Assembly: GCF_002294995.1 (NCBI RefSeq)
Contig: NZ_NSGF01000002.1
Coordinates: 1 to 64,000, forward strand
Length of the DNA: 64,000 nucleotides
Reading direction: 5' to 3'
Origin: Mesorhizobium sp. WSM3860
Lineage (GTDB): Bacteria; Pseudomonadota; Alphaproteobacteria; Rhizobiales; Rhizobiaceae
Position numbers and translations under genes: made by a program. Within the stretch, counting starts at the first letter, position 1. Every line of letters begins with the position of its first letter. This document shows positions 46,320-55,068 of the stretch, piece by piece. The notes beneath the pieces are model-generated. The model ran no database searches, was not told the origin of the DNA, and was given only the letters and a program-made list of their open reading frames with translations.

Positions 46320-48226
46320 GCAGCGGCATGGTCTGGTCCTCGAAACTTCGCCTGACACTTTTGCGGGAGGTGGCCGGTTTCGGCGGCGTCATGGCGCATA
46401 TCGGCGGGCAGCGCACGCTGACGGCGCTTGCCTTCCTGATCCTCGGGAGTCTGACCGAGGGCCTCTCGATCCTGCTTTTGATCCCGCTCTTGCATCTGAT
46501 CGGCAGTGCCGACCAGGATTTCGCCGTGCGCGCACCGGGCGCCTTGCGCTGGCTGGTGCCGGGCGGCTCGATCTCGCTGGCGACGGTGCTGTGCCTGCTC
46601 GTCGCGCTGGTGGCGCTGCAGGCGATGTTCAACCGCTTCAAGTCGCTCTACATGGCGCGGCTGCTCTACGACTTCGTCAACCGCGTGCGCATGAACCTGT
46701 TCGAGAGCATCGGCAAGGCGCGCTGGGGCGTCTTCACCCGCATGCGCAGCTCCGATCTCGACCACGCCCTGACCGGCGACATCGACCGCGTTCAGGCGGC
46801 AGCCTTCTCGCTGCTGATGCTCGCCCAGACGGCGCTGCTGCTTGCCGGCTATCTCGTGGTGTCGGTGTTCATTTCGCCGGTGATGACGTCCTTCGCCATC
46901 CTGATCGGCGTGCTCTTGTTCATCGCGCTGCAGCCCTTCCGGGCGCGCGCCACCGCCTACGGCCGCGTGCTGACCGGCAGCCGCCAGGACCAATACCGCA
47001 CGGTCTCGGAGTTCCTCGGCGGCATCAAGGTGGCCAAGAGCCTGAATGTCGAGGCGAGCTATTTCGCGCAGCTCCGCGCGACGCTGGATAAAATGAAGTC
47101 GGACAATGTCGCCTATGTCCGCAACAGCACCATCGGCACCGCGTTGTTCCAGGTCGCGAGCGTGATCGGGCTCAGCCTGTTCATCTACATCGCGCTGGTC
47201 CGCTTCCATCTCTCCCTTGCGGAAATTGTCGTGTTGCTCCTGGTCTTCATGCGGGTCGCGCCCCGCTTCATGGAGGTGCAGGTGCAGGCGCAGCAGATGC
47301 TGATCAACCTGCCGGCCTACACCGCCATGCAGGCCCTGCAAGCGCGCTTCGATGCCGAGCGCGAGATGGAGCCCGGCGATGCCGCGCAGAACGCAAGGCT
47401 GTCGCTCGACACGGGCCTCGACATCCGCGACGTCTCGTTCGCCTATGGCGACGGCGATGGCAGGCCGGTGGTGAGCGGCATCACCTTCGGCCTTCCCGCC
47501 GGCGAGGTGACGGCGCTGATCGGCCCGTCTGGTTCGGGCAAGAGCACGATCGCCGACCTGCTGCTTGGGCTGCTCGAGCCGACCGAGGGCAGGATCCTGG
47601 CGGACGGTGTCGAGATCACCGGGCAAAACCGCAGGGCCTGGCGCGGCCAGGTGGCCTATGTGCCGCAGGAGGTGTTTCTGCTGCACGACACGGTCGCCGC
47701 CAATCTGCGCCTGGCGGCGCCGCAGGCCAGCGACGAGGAGCTGTGGGTGGCGCTGCGCAAGGCTCATGCGGCCGACTTCGTCGAGCGGTTCGACCGGAGG
47801 CTCGAAACAGTGGTGGGCGACCGCGGCGTCAGGCTTTCCGGCGGCGAACGCCAGCGCATCGCGCTGGCACGGGCGCTGCTGCGCGAACCCTCGCTGCTCA
47901 TCCTCGACGAGGCGACGAGCGCGCTCGACTGGCAGAATCAGTCGCTGATCGCTCAATCGATCGAGGAACTGCGCGGCAAGATGACCATTCTCACGATCGC
48001 GCATCGCCCATCGATGATCGCCTTCGCGGACTGGGTCGTGGCCATCGAGGGCGGCCGCATCGTCGAGGTCGGGCAATATCAGCGGCTGAAAGCAAAGTCG
48101 GGCAGCCGGTTGGCCAAGATGCTCTCCGGCGAACGGGCCGAACGCGAAACCGCACCATTGGCCGACAATGCGCCGCTCCCGGCGCCGGCTGAACGATCAG
48201 CGGAGGCTGCCGCGCCTGGCGGTTAG
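46316..48226 (+). CDS. Lasso-peptide ABC exporter (D protein)
   Basis: A 636-residue one-chain ABC exporter: N-terminal membrane domain with about six segments (to ~340), then ATPase with Walker A GPSGSGKST (about 403-411), signature LSGGERQR, Walker B LLILDEATSALD and switch histidine AHRPS. GTG 46316 overlaps the kinase stop. It should export the mature peptide and confer self-immunity. The last 30 bases overlap convergent exoX, so the cluster is packed into the exo region. Confidence 0.9.
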   Translation: MSSGMVWSSKLRLTLLREVAGFGGVMAHIGGQRTLTALAFLILGSLTEGLSILLLIPLLHLIGSADQDFAVRAPGALRWLVPGGSISLATVLCLLVALVALQAMFNRFKSLYMARLLYDFVNRVRMNLFESIGKARWGVFTRMRSSDLDHALTGDIDRVQAAAFSLLMLAQTALLLAGYLVVSVFISPVMTSFAILIGVLLFIALQPFRARATAYGRVLTGSRQDQYRTVSEFLGGIKVAKSLNVEASYFAQLRATLDKMKSDNVAYVRNSTIGTALFQVASVIGLSLFIYIALVRFHLSLAEIVVLLLVFMRVAPRFMEVQVQAQQMLINLPAYTAMQALQARFDAEREMEPGDAAQNARLSLDTGLDIRDVSFAYGDGDGRPVVSGITFGLPAGEVTALIGPSGSGKSTIADLLLGLLEPTEGRILADGVEITGQNRRAWRGQVAYVPQEVFLLHDTVAANLRLAAPQASDEELWVALRKAHAADFVERFDRRLETVVGDRGVRLSGGERQRIALARALLREPSLLILDEATSALDWQNQSLIAQSIEELRGKMTILTIAHRPSMIAFADWVVAIEGGRIVEVGQYQRLKAKSGSRLAKMLSGERAERETAPLADNAPLPAPAERSAEAAAPGG

Positions 48227-48463
48227 CTTTTCGCCCTCGGTCACCTTGATGCCGCGGTCGGCCTCCCGCGCCTTGTCGGCGGGTATCGGCCCGCTCCTGA
48301 CGGCCATGGCGAACACCAGAACGAAGTAACCCACCTGAATGACCACAGCGCAAATGAGGGCACGCATGAGGATGGTGCCAAGCGATTCGCCGTCGAGCCA
48401 GGACCAGCCGACTACAATGGCGAGCGCGAATATCATCCCGACGATGAACTTTGGCAAAGACAT
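48197..48463 (-). CDS. exoX: Exopolysaccharide production repressor ExoX-like
   Basis: An 88-residue membrane protein: MSLPKFIVGMIFALAIVVGW is the first helix and ALICAVVIQVGYFVLVFAMAV the second. This size and hydrophobic layout fit the ExoX/PsiA family that limits polymer synthesis post-translationally, through ExoY. GAAGGACC precedes ATG 48463; the long upstream frame is rejected. It lies opposite exoY, as in Sinorhizobium, where the exoX/exoY ratio sets polymer output. Confidence 0.85.
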   Translation of the reverse strand: MSLPKFIVGMIFALAIVVGWSWLDGESLGTILMRALICAVVIQVGYFVLVFAMAVRSGPIPADKAREADRGIKVTEGEKLTARRGSLR

Positions 48464-49007
48464 GCTCGTCGGTCCTTCAACCGGCACGAGCATGCAAAAG
48501 CTGTGGCTTACCCACCCGCGTAACTCCCCGTTTCGCCAGAGAGCTATTTCTGGCTGCCCAATCCGACCGGTTGCTTCCGGCCTTTCCGACCCATCCAGAC
48601 TATGACAGAAACAGTTTGCCACTCTATTAAGGCGAGACCTTTGCAGCAAGGCCAAGCGCAGGTGATTTCCAACGGTTTTGCGGCATCGACTCTGCCATGC
48701 TGCGGCGCACACCCCTGCATTGTCACCTATTCACCATAACGAAATCGTCGATAGTAGAACCGAACACGTTAACCAGTATTTTATCCGAAGAACTTACCTG
48801 AGCGAGTGATTCTGGCGCCCTGCAACCGCCGTTCGTCTGCAGCAAAGAATGCACTGCCCAAAATCAGCCCAAAAGCGGTACTACATTTCCCGAAAATTCT
48901 CTCACCTTGTCATAAACATGCCACAAAGGCGAAAATTTGGGCAGGGCAGGTTTATTATTTGGTCAATTCATGACGCGAACATTTCACGCGAATGGGAAAT
49001 TGTGTGT
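48464..49007. other. exoX-exoY intergenic control region
   Basis: About 600 bases with lower GC than the surroundings and no credible gene. It contains CTGCCCAAAAT and ATTTGGGCAGG blocks in opposite orientation (around 48853 and 48935) that may pair. The promoters of exoX and exoY should be here. Confidence 0.55.
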
Positions 49008-49019
49008 TGCGCTGCAGCA
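49008..49019 (+). promoter_or_regulatory. PhaR/AniA-like site before exoY
   Basis: TGCGCTGCAGCA is an exact match of TGCRNYGCASMA followed by a run of T. It lies 51 bases upstream of exoY, the gene committing galactose to polymer synthesis, so it is the most telling of the seven sites. Confidence 0.6.
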
Positions 49020-49070
49020 TTTTTTTGATATCGTGCCGTAAACCATCCGTTCAACGTATGGAGCTTTTGC

Positions 49071-49748
49071 ATGAGGGACGTCGCCAAGCCGGCTAATGCG
49101 GGTTTTTCGCAGGCCGGCATTGATTTTCCACCTCCCATCGGCGGTCTGCTCAAACGCAGTTTCGATATCGTCGGTTCCCTGGCGGGTCTGGTCCTGCTCA
49201 GCCCGCTCTTCCTGATGGTCGCCCTGCTGGTCAAGCTTTCCGACCGCGGCCCGATCTTCTACGGCCACAAGCGGATCGGTCGCGGCGGAAGGATTTTCGC
49301 CTGCCTCAAATTCCGCACCATGGTGCAGGATGGCGAGAAGGTGCTCGCCGCGCATCTGGCCGCCAATCCGGATGCTGCCGCCGAATGGGCCGCGACCCGC
49401 AAGCTGAAGGACGATCCGCGCGTGACGCGTGTCGGCGCGGTGCTGCGGAAGCTCAGCCTTGACGAGCTGCCGCAGATCATCAACATCCTGCAGGGCGACA
49501 TGAGCCTGGTCGGGCCGCGCCCGGTCGTACGCGACGAGCTCGAGATCTACGGCAGCGCCGCAGTCTATTATCTGAAGTCGCGCCCGGGCCTCACCGGGCT
49601 GTGGCAGGTGAGCGGGCGCAACGACGTGTCCTACGACACGCGCGTCGCCTTCGATCGTCACTATGTCGAGAACTGGTCGATGGTCGAGGACATTCGCATC
49701 ATCGTCAAAACCGTGCCCGCCGTGTGGATGGCGCGCGGCAGCTATTGA
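49071..49748 (+). CDS. exoY: Undecaprenyl-phosphate galactose phosphotransferase ExoY
   Basis: A 225-residue bacterial sugar transferase (polyprenyl-phosphate hexose-1-phosphate transferase). One N-terminal membrane helix (SLAGLVLLSPLFLMVALLV) leads into GRGGRIFACLKFRTM, the conserved LSLDELPQIINILQGDMSLVG and RPGLTGLWQVSGRND. It starts the repeat unit by moving galactose-1-phosphate to the lipid carrier. It follows a PhaR-like site and precedes exoF. Confidence 0.93.
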   Translation: MRDVAKPANAGFSQAGIDFPPPIGGLLKRSFDIVGSLAGLVLLSPLFLMVALLVKLSDRGPIFYGHKRIGRGGRIFACLKFRTMVQDGEKVLAAHLAANPDAAAEWAATRKLKDDPRVTRVGAVLRKLSLDELPQIINILQGDMSLVGPRPVVRDELEIYGSAAVYYLKSRPGLTGLWQVSGRNDVSYDTRVAFDRHYVENWSMVEDIRIIVKTVPAVWMARGSY

Positions 49749-49836
49749 CCGCCAGGCCTGTCCCGCCAACCCCGGGGCAGGCGTCCGGCAGTAATCTCAT
49801 CGGGCGGATGGGGCTAACGCGGATCGGAAACGTTCA

Positions 49837-51111
49837 TTGAAAAACCACCCCCTCGGACTCCTTTCCAAGGCGCCCAGCCGGTTTGCGGCCGTGGCGCTTG
49901 CCCTGTCTCTAGCGGTTCCCACCATGGCGGCGGCCGGAGACTATCGTCTCGGACCGCAGGACAAGCTCAACATCCGCATCGCCGAGTGGCAGACGGTCGA
50001 CGGCACGTTCCGCGACTGGTCCTCCATCAACGGCGACTATTCGGTCGGCCCCGCCGGCACGCTCTCGGTGCCGTTCGTCGGCGAGATGCAGGCGGTCGGC
50101 AAGACGACCTCGGAGATCGCGGCGGCGATAGGGCTCGCGCTGCAGCGCAAGCTGGCACTGCCCGACAAGCCTGAAGCTTCGGTCGAAATGGCGCAGTTCC
50201 GACCATTCTACATTTCGGGCGAAGTGCAGAACCCTGGCCAGTTTCCCTACGTGCCGGACCTTACGGTCCTGAAGGCGGTGAGCATCGCTGGCGGCATCCG
50301 GCGCAACGCCGATTACGGCCCTCAGCTCGGCAAGGACCTGGTCACCGCCAAGGGCAGTTTCGATATCTATGACGACCAGCGGCTGCGGCTGATCATAAAG
50401 CGTGCCCGCATCGACGCAGACCTTGCCGGCAAGACGAGCTTCGAGGTTCCGAAGGAGGCCGCGGACGACCCGAGAACGCAGGCCATCGTTGCCGACGAAA
50501 TGCAGATTCTCACGGCCGACCAGAAGGCGCTGAAGCTGAAGCTCGACGCGCTCGATGACCTGAAAGGCGTGCTCGAGGGCGAGATCGAATCGCTGCAGAA
50601 GAAGATCGCCAACCAGCAGCAGCAAGTGGATCTGGCGCAGCAGCAGCTCACCAGCATCGGTCCGCTGGCGCAGAAGGGCCTTGTCGCCAATGCGCGACTG
50701 CTCGATTCAAAACAGTCGGTGGCGGACCTGCAGGGCAAGATCCTGGATTATGAGACGGCCATCCTCACCGCCAAGCAGTCGATCAGCAAGGCTGATCAGG
50801 ACGCCATCGATGCCCGCAACACGCTCAACTCCAACCTGGCCGCGAGCCGGCAGCAGGCCGAGGCCGACCTGAACGAAGCGACGCTGAGGACTGCCATGCA
50901 GAAGGGCCTGATCGCCGCGGCCTCGGATCCCACAATGGCGGCTGCCATAACTGGCGGCCAGGAGCCGGCCCTGCTGTATTCGCTGGTGCGTGTCGCCGAC
51001 GGCAAGACCGGCGAGATCGACGCCAAGGAAGACACGCCGGTGCTGCCGGGCGACGTCATCAAGGTGAAGCTGGCGCCGACCGCCGGCGGCCCACCCATGG
51101 CCAGCCAGTAG
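49837..51111 (+). CDS. exoF: Outer-membrane polysaccharide export protein ExoF
   Basis: A 424-residue Wza/OPX-type protein. A signal peptide (LALSLAVPTMAAA) precedes the mature start; the poly-export domain (YRLGPQDKLNIRI) and SLBB-type region (GEVQNPGQFPYVP) follow, then a long coiled coil (about 220-330) that ExoF proteins have. The start is TTG 49837, since no ATG keeps the signal. It forms the outer-membrane exit of the polymer with ExoP. It follows exoY by 88 bases. Confidence 0.9.
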   Translation: MKNHPLGLLSKAPSRFAAVALALSLAVPTMAAAGDYRLGPQDKLNIRIAEWQTVDGTFRDWSSINGDYSVGPAGTLSVPFVGEMQAVGKTTSEIAAAIGLALQRKLALPDKPEASVEMAQFRPFYISGEVQNPGQFPYVPDLTVLKAVSIAGGIRRNADYGPQLGKDLVTAKGSFDIYDDQRLRLIIKRARIDADLAGKTSFEVPKEAADDPRTQAIVADEMQILTADQKALKLKLDALDDLKGVLEGEIESLQKKIANQQQQVDLAQQQLTSIGPLAQKGLVANARLLDSKQSVADLQGKILDYETAILTAKQSISKADQDAIDARNTLNSNLAASRQQAEADLNEATLRTAMQKGLIAAASDPTMAAAITGGQEPALLYSLVRVADGKTGEIDAKEDTPVLPGDVIKVKLAPTAGGPPMASQ

Positions 51112-51217
51112 CCACGCGCCCGGGCCGCGCTCAGCGCGGTCCGCGGGAGGAACAAGTCAGGCTCGTTCGCGCCAAGGTGCGGGCGAGCAATCTGTTTGGA
51201 CCGCTTGAAGGCATAGA

Positions 51218-52312
51218 ATGCAGCCTGTCGCTCCGCGTCACGTCTACCTCAACCTCGACGCCATCCGCGGCGTGGCGGCAATCAGCGTGATGCTCTATCA
51301 CTTCTCGCCGTTCCTGGCCGACGGCAAGGTGCTGCCGTCGAGCTATCTCGCGGTCGACCTGTTCTTCCTGCTCAGCGGCTTTGTCATCGCCCACGCTTAC
51401 GACCGCAAGATCGAGAACGGCATGGGCTTCGGCACCTTCCTGGCCATCCGCCTGATACGCCTCTATCCGCTCTACCTCGCCGGCACGTTGCTCGGCTGCT
51501 TCTATCTGCTGATCAAGAACAGGCTGATTCCGACGGAATACATGGCCTTGTCCGAGATCGGCACGCAGCTCACGACAGGCATGCTCTTCATTCCGCTGGT
51601 CGGCGATGTCTACCACACGATCTTTCCGCTCAATCCGGCTTCGTGGTCGCTGTTCTTCGAGCTGATCATCAACATCGCCTATGCCGCCGTCTTCTTCCTG
51701 CTGTCGAGACGTGTGCTGACGACGCTGGTCGTTGTCAGCCTGGTGCTGCTGATCGTCGCCTCGGCGCTTGCCGGCACCCTCGATTTCGGCATGACCGGCA
51801 AGACCATCATCAGCGGGCTGCCGCGCGTGTCGTTCTCCTTCTTCCTCGGCGTGCTGCTCTGCCGGTCGATGGTGCGCTACCAGGATGGCCTCGGCTTTCT
51901 GCGGCGCGGCTGGTGGGTCGAGGCCGCAATCCTGCTGACGCTGATCGTCTTCGCCATCGCGCCTACGGGTGCTGCCGGGCGCGTCGCCTACGACCTCGCG
52001 TCTATCGCCGTCGTCTTCCCGCTCATGGTGGTGACCGGCGCGGTGGCACCGACCGCGCCGCGACTGGCAAGGTTTTATGGCTGGCTGGGGCGGATTTCCT
52101 ATCCGATCTACATCATCCACACGCCGATGCTGATGATCATCGCCGGAGCCGGCAAGGCGGCGTCGGTCGACCCGTTCGCGCATCATCCCTGGTTCGGCAT
52201 CGTGATGGCCGCTTCGGTCATCGTCATCGCCGACATCGCCACCCGCATCTATGACGAGCCGGTGCGCCGTTTCCTGCAGCGGCAAATGCAGCGCTCGCGG
52301 GCCGTGGCCTAA
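51218..52312 (+). CDS. exoZ: Acyltransferase 3 family protein, ExoZ-like
   Basis: A 364-residue membrane O-acyltransferase with about ten segments. LNLDAIRGVAAISVMLYHF carries the family Arg and His, and FFLLSGFVIAHAYDRK the second motif. By position next to exoF it corresponds to exoZ, the acetyltransferase of succinoglycan; the other acyltransferase at 20.9 kb could be the succinylating one. ATG 51218 is the first good start. Confidence 0.8.
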   Translation: MQPVAPRHVYLNLDAIRGVAAISVMLYHFSPFLADGKVLPSSYLAVDLFFLLSGFVIAHAYDRKIENGMGFGTFLAIRLIRLYPLYLAGTLLGCFYLLIKNRLIPTEYMALSEIGTQLTTGMLFIPLVGDVYHTIFPLNPASWSLFFELIINIAYAAVFFLLSRRVLTTLVVVSLVLLIVASALAGTLDFGMTGKTIISGLPRVSFSFFLGVLLCRSMVRYQDGLGFLRRGWWVEAAILLTLIVFAIAPTGAAGRVAYDLASIAVVFPLMVVTGAVAPTAPRLARFYGWLGRISYPIYIIHTPMLMIIAGAGKAASVDPFAHHPWFGIVMAASVIVIADIATRIYDEPVRRFLQRQMQRSRAVA

Positions 52313-52362
52313 ACTGCGTCGCGATCTTTCAGATTCGCTCGGTGCTCTTTTAGGTTTTTGAT

Positions 52363-52414
52363 TTACGCATGTCTTGACCCGGAAACCGGTTCTCGCTTTC
52401 GGGGACATGCTTTA
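52363..52414. repeat. Rhizobial intergenic repeat after the acyltransferase
   Basis: ACGCATGTCTTGACCCG, then GAAACCGGTTCTCGCTTTCGG and GGGACATGC: a diverged copy of the palindrome at 22031-22140. It lies between convergent genes. Confidence 0.55.
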
Positions 52415-52446
52415 ACGCCTCGACGCGACCGAGGCGAAAACCGGGA

Positions 52447-53730
52447 TCAGACCGGGGCCGGCATGTGGCCGCTGGCCGGTTTTTCATCCCGGACAGGAAT
52501 GGCAACCCGCCGTCGCCGGGCAACGGGCAGCGGGTTCAGCTTGAACAGGCCGTAATAGACGATGAAGGAGGCCATGAAATAAGGGCCGAGGATTTCGACC
52601 TCGAAGAAGGAGCGGATCAGCATCAGCCCGACGGCGCCGGCGAGCACCACCGAATCGGCGCTCCAGGCGCCGAACACCACCTTCGAGATATGGCCGTAGA
52701 AGGCGCGCAGGATGATCAGCGCCAGCAGGGTGACGCCGACGAAGCCGATCTCGACCAGGGTCTCGATATAGGTGTTGTGGAAGTGGAAGCCGGTGCGGGT
52801 CGTGATGTAGAACTCCGCCCACAACCGTTCCGGATCGGCGAACCCTTGCACCCAGTAGGCAGCATAGCCGTACCCGAGCAGCGGGTGCAGCTGCGCCGCC
52901 TCCCAGCCCTGCTGCCAAAGATAGGTGCGGCCGGTCAGCGTCGAATCCTTGCCGAAGATGCCGAGCACGACGTCCAGCAGGCCGAGGTTCAGCGCGGCCA
53001 CCACGCCGGCCACCAACGCACCGCCGCCGACGACGAAGAGCACGCGGCGGTAGCGCCGCGACAGGACCCTGCTCATGGTGAGCAAGACGACGATGCCGAG
53101 CACCGCCGGCAGCGAGGCGACGGATGTCGCCGAGTGGGAGATCGCCAGCATGTAGGCCGACATCAGGATGATCGGCGCGGTCCAGAAGAAGCTCAGCCAG
53201 TTGCGCCGGTAAAACATCAGGAAGACGAAGGACAAAAAGATGCCGAACGACGAGAAGAAGCCGACCTGGTTCTTGGAGGCGAAGGCACCGACGAAATTGA
53301 AGGTGCCGTCCATTATGTCGAGTGCGTAAGCGTTGACTTTCAGTGAGTAGAGCAGGACGAAGAATATCCCGATCAGCGAGCCCAGCACCAGCGTCCGCAC
53401 GCTGATGGTGCGGGCGGCGATGTAGGCACAGACGATGTGCGAGGAATACTGCACCGCCGCACGCGCGCTGATGCCGGCGGCCTGCGACCAGAACACCGAC
53501 AGGCAGACATAGGCCGCGAAGAGTATCGGCAGCCAGGCGTTCGAGAGCTTCCAGGTGAAACGCCGGTAGTCGACGAAGAACAGCGGCAGCCAGACCGCGT
53601 AATAGGCGAGGATCAGGACCTGACCGAAATTGCTGGAATAGGCAAAGGCAAGAACGGAAACCGCGACGGCGAAGGCTCCATAGGCCTTGTTTGCCTCCGG
53701 ATCGAGCAGAATGGATTTCGGAATTTTCAT
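52447..53730 (-). CDS. exoQ: Polysaccharide polymerase ExoQ
   Basis: A 427-residue O-antigen ligase/polymerase-family membrane protein with about ten hydrophobic segments and a long periplasmic loop holding GRTYLWQQGWEAAQLHPLLGYGYA and FHFHNTYIETLVEIG, the Wzy-C signature with conserved His. It joins the octasaccharide units in the periplasm. ATG 53730 is the start. Reversed relative to exoY/F here; a PhaR-like site lies 149 bases upstream. Confidence 0.9.
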   Translation of the reverse strand: MKIPKSILLDPEANKAYGAFAVAVSVLAFAYSSNFGQVLILAYYAVWLPLFFVDYRRFTWKLSNAWLPILFAAYVCLSVFWSQAAGISARAAVQYSSHIVCAYIAARTISVRTLVLGSLIGIFFVLLYSLKVNAYALDIMDGTFNFVGAFASKNQVGFFSSFGIFLSFVFLMFYRRNWLSFFWTAPIILMSAYMLAISHSATSVASLPAVLGIVVLLTMSRVLSRRYRRVLFVVGGGALVAGVVAALNLGLLDVVLGIFGKDSTLTGRTYLWQQGWEAAQLHPLLGYGYAAYWVQGFADPERLWAEFYITTRTGFHFHNTYIETLVEIGFVGVTLLALIILRAFYGHISKVVFGAWSADSVVLAGAVGLMLIRSFFEVEILGPYFMASFIVYYGLFKLNPLPVARRRRVAIPVRDEKPASGHMPAPV

Positions 53731-53756
53731 GCCGGATTTTTCGTCCGTTCAGCCTT

Positions 53757-53832
53757 GGAGCAATTCCAGGAAAAGTGTGTGGCGGGTTCCCGTCCGGAAT
53801 TGCGTAAAACAAAACAGTTAGAGCGGTTCAGC
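53757..53832. repeat. Second type of rhizobial intergenic repeat
   Basis: GAGCAATTCCAGGAAAAGTG ... CGTCCGGAATTGCGTAAAAC ... AGAGCGGTTC: an imperfect palindrome of a kind common in Rhizobiales intergenic DNA (recalled, not searched). It sits directly upstream of exoQ. Confidence 0.7.
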
Positions 53833-53875
53833 GTCTGCTACCCGGCACAAGCCGATGTTCGGCCCGACCGGCTCA

Positions 53876-53890
53876 TTGTGCACTGCAGCA
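53876..53890. promoter_or_regulatory. PhaR/AniA-like site, near-symmetric, upstream of exoQ
   Basis: TTGTGCACTGCAGCA contains TGCACTGCAGCA (53879-53890), an exact match of TGCRNYGCASMA, and TTGTGCACTGCA (53876-53887), which matches in the other orientation. The double match suggests a dimer site. Confidence 0.6.
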
Positions 53891-54011
53891 TAGTCTATCC
53901 CCCCATCGCCGGTGGCTCAACCGGAAATGTTGTCCCGGGCTAAGAGGCGTCATCACATGCATATTGCACGGCGAAAAGGCCGGAATGGGGCGGGCTGTTG
54001 CTCGTTGACGG

Positions 54012-54179
54012 ATGATCCTCTCCGAAATCGATTTCGATTATCGGCTCAAGCAAGAACGCCCCGAGCAAGATGCCCAGGCGTCCGCCGCGTTCTTCCGAGC
54101 GGAGGAAGCGTTGGCCTTTATTCTTCGGCGTCGTCGCCGACTTGCCAAGCTTGAAGTGTTGTCATGGCGCCGTCGATGA
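54012..54179 (+). CDS. Possible 55-residue protein, unknown
   Basis: The frame starts at ATG 54012 and gives a charged helical peptide with RLKQERPEQDAQASAAFFRA and a basic stretch ILRRRRRLAKLE. No strong ribosome site is visible and no homology is recognised. It is in otherwise empty DNA, so it is neither a shadow nor a proven gene; it may be a remnant. Confidence 0.3.
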   Translation: MILSEIDFDYRLKQERPEQDAQASAAFFRAEEALAFILRRRRRLAKLEVLSWRRR

Positions 54180-54417
54180 CGATTGGATTGGAGGCGATCT
54201 CGACATCACCACCGAGCGCCAAATTGTTCCTGCAGTTCTTCCAGCACCGGATGGAGGTTTAACATTCGAGCGCATTTGTGCCACATCCGCTGGTCGCTCG
54301 GTGCTTTATGTCGGGAGTGCGACTAAGATGCGGTTTGCCGCTTGAACCTTGGCTTGACGGCAATGCCGTTGGCTAAGGTAGATAGACGGATTTAGGGGGA
54401 TCGCGGACAGCTTTGGC

Positions 54418-55068
54418 ATGCATGTAGGGGCACTGACCGACTACGTCGTGAAGCTGTTCGAGCGGGGCTATATCTGTCTGCCGCTTCGTGCCGGCGGCAA
54501 GCATCTCGACCTCGCGGCCATGGAGTATGATCCGTTGCATCTGCGGACGTTGCGCAAGGACCTGAAGGAACTGGCGTTCACCTCCATCACCTTCCAACTG
54601 GCGCAGAAGCCCCCGGGCCGCAGCGACGTCGCGCGCTGGTTTGGCGACTTTGCCGGCAATGTCGGCATATTGGGCGGATTTGCGAACCTGATGATCCTCG
54701 ATTTCGATGACGACGCCGGCTACCGTGCCTGGCGGGCCGGTCACAAGGCGATTGCGAACGACACGCCAATAGCAAAATCGCCGAGCGGATTTCATGTCTA
54801 TCTAAGAACGCAGGAACCGGTGATCTCTTCCAGCCTTCATTTCGGCTTGCGCCGGGTGGGTCACGCGAAGGCGCTGGGCGGTTATGTCGTGGGCTGCCCG
54901 TCGGTGCTGAAGGACGGCTCTTCCTACAGCTGGGTCGAAGGCCAGTCGCCATTCGACATCGAACCTCAAGTGGTGGGCAATCTTGACAGTCTTTCGCTGC
55001 GCCCGGTGTCGATGCTCAAGCATTGTTATGACCGCCTGCTCAAGCGTGGCTTCTTCGAACAGCAATGA
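54418..55068 (+). CDS. Stand-alone primase/polymerase N-terminal domain protein
   Basis: A 216-residue protein resembling the N-terminal domain of bifunctional DNA primase/polymerases (Prim-Pol). NVGILGGFANLMILDFDDDAG would hold the metal-binding acidic residues (LDFDDD), and KSPSGFHVYL and LGGYVVGCPSVL follow in the usual order. The helicase or other C-terminal part is absent. It is the first gene of a three-gene glycosyltransferase operon (ATGA overlap with the next), far from any replication gene, which is odd. It may be an evolved nucleotide-binding protein in sugar metabolism, or a mobile-element remnant. Confidence 0.65.
   Translation: MHVGALTDYVVKLFERGYICLPLRAGGKHLDLAAMEYDPLHLRTLRKDLKELAFTSITFQLAQKPPGRSDVARWFGDFAGNVGILGGFANLMILDFDDDAGYRAWRAGHKAIANDTPIAKSPSGFHVYLRTQEPVISSSLHFGLRRVGHAKALGGYVVGCPSVLKDGSSYSWVEGQSPFDIEPQVVGNLDSLSLRPVSMLKHCYDRLLKRGFFEQQ

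Larger units (their letters stand above)
53833..54417. other. Intergenic region between exoQ and the glycosyltransferase operon
   Basis: About 690 bases in all with no assured gene. It holds a PhaR-like site (53876-53890), a possible 55-codon gene (54012-54179) and, at 54354-54359, TTGACG followed at about 19 bases by TAGATA, a possible promoter for the downstream operon. Longer frames on both strands have no recognisable content. Confidence 0.5.

Noticed and set aside
46193..48076. A 627-codon minus-strand frame over the lasso exporter
   Set aside because: Shadow of the ABC exporter; composition full of His/Arg/Asp/Glu repeats typical of antisense frames.
53912..54345. Frames at 53912-54154 and 54070-54345
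   Set aside because: No ribosome sites, no recognisable domains, and they overlap one another in different frames.
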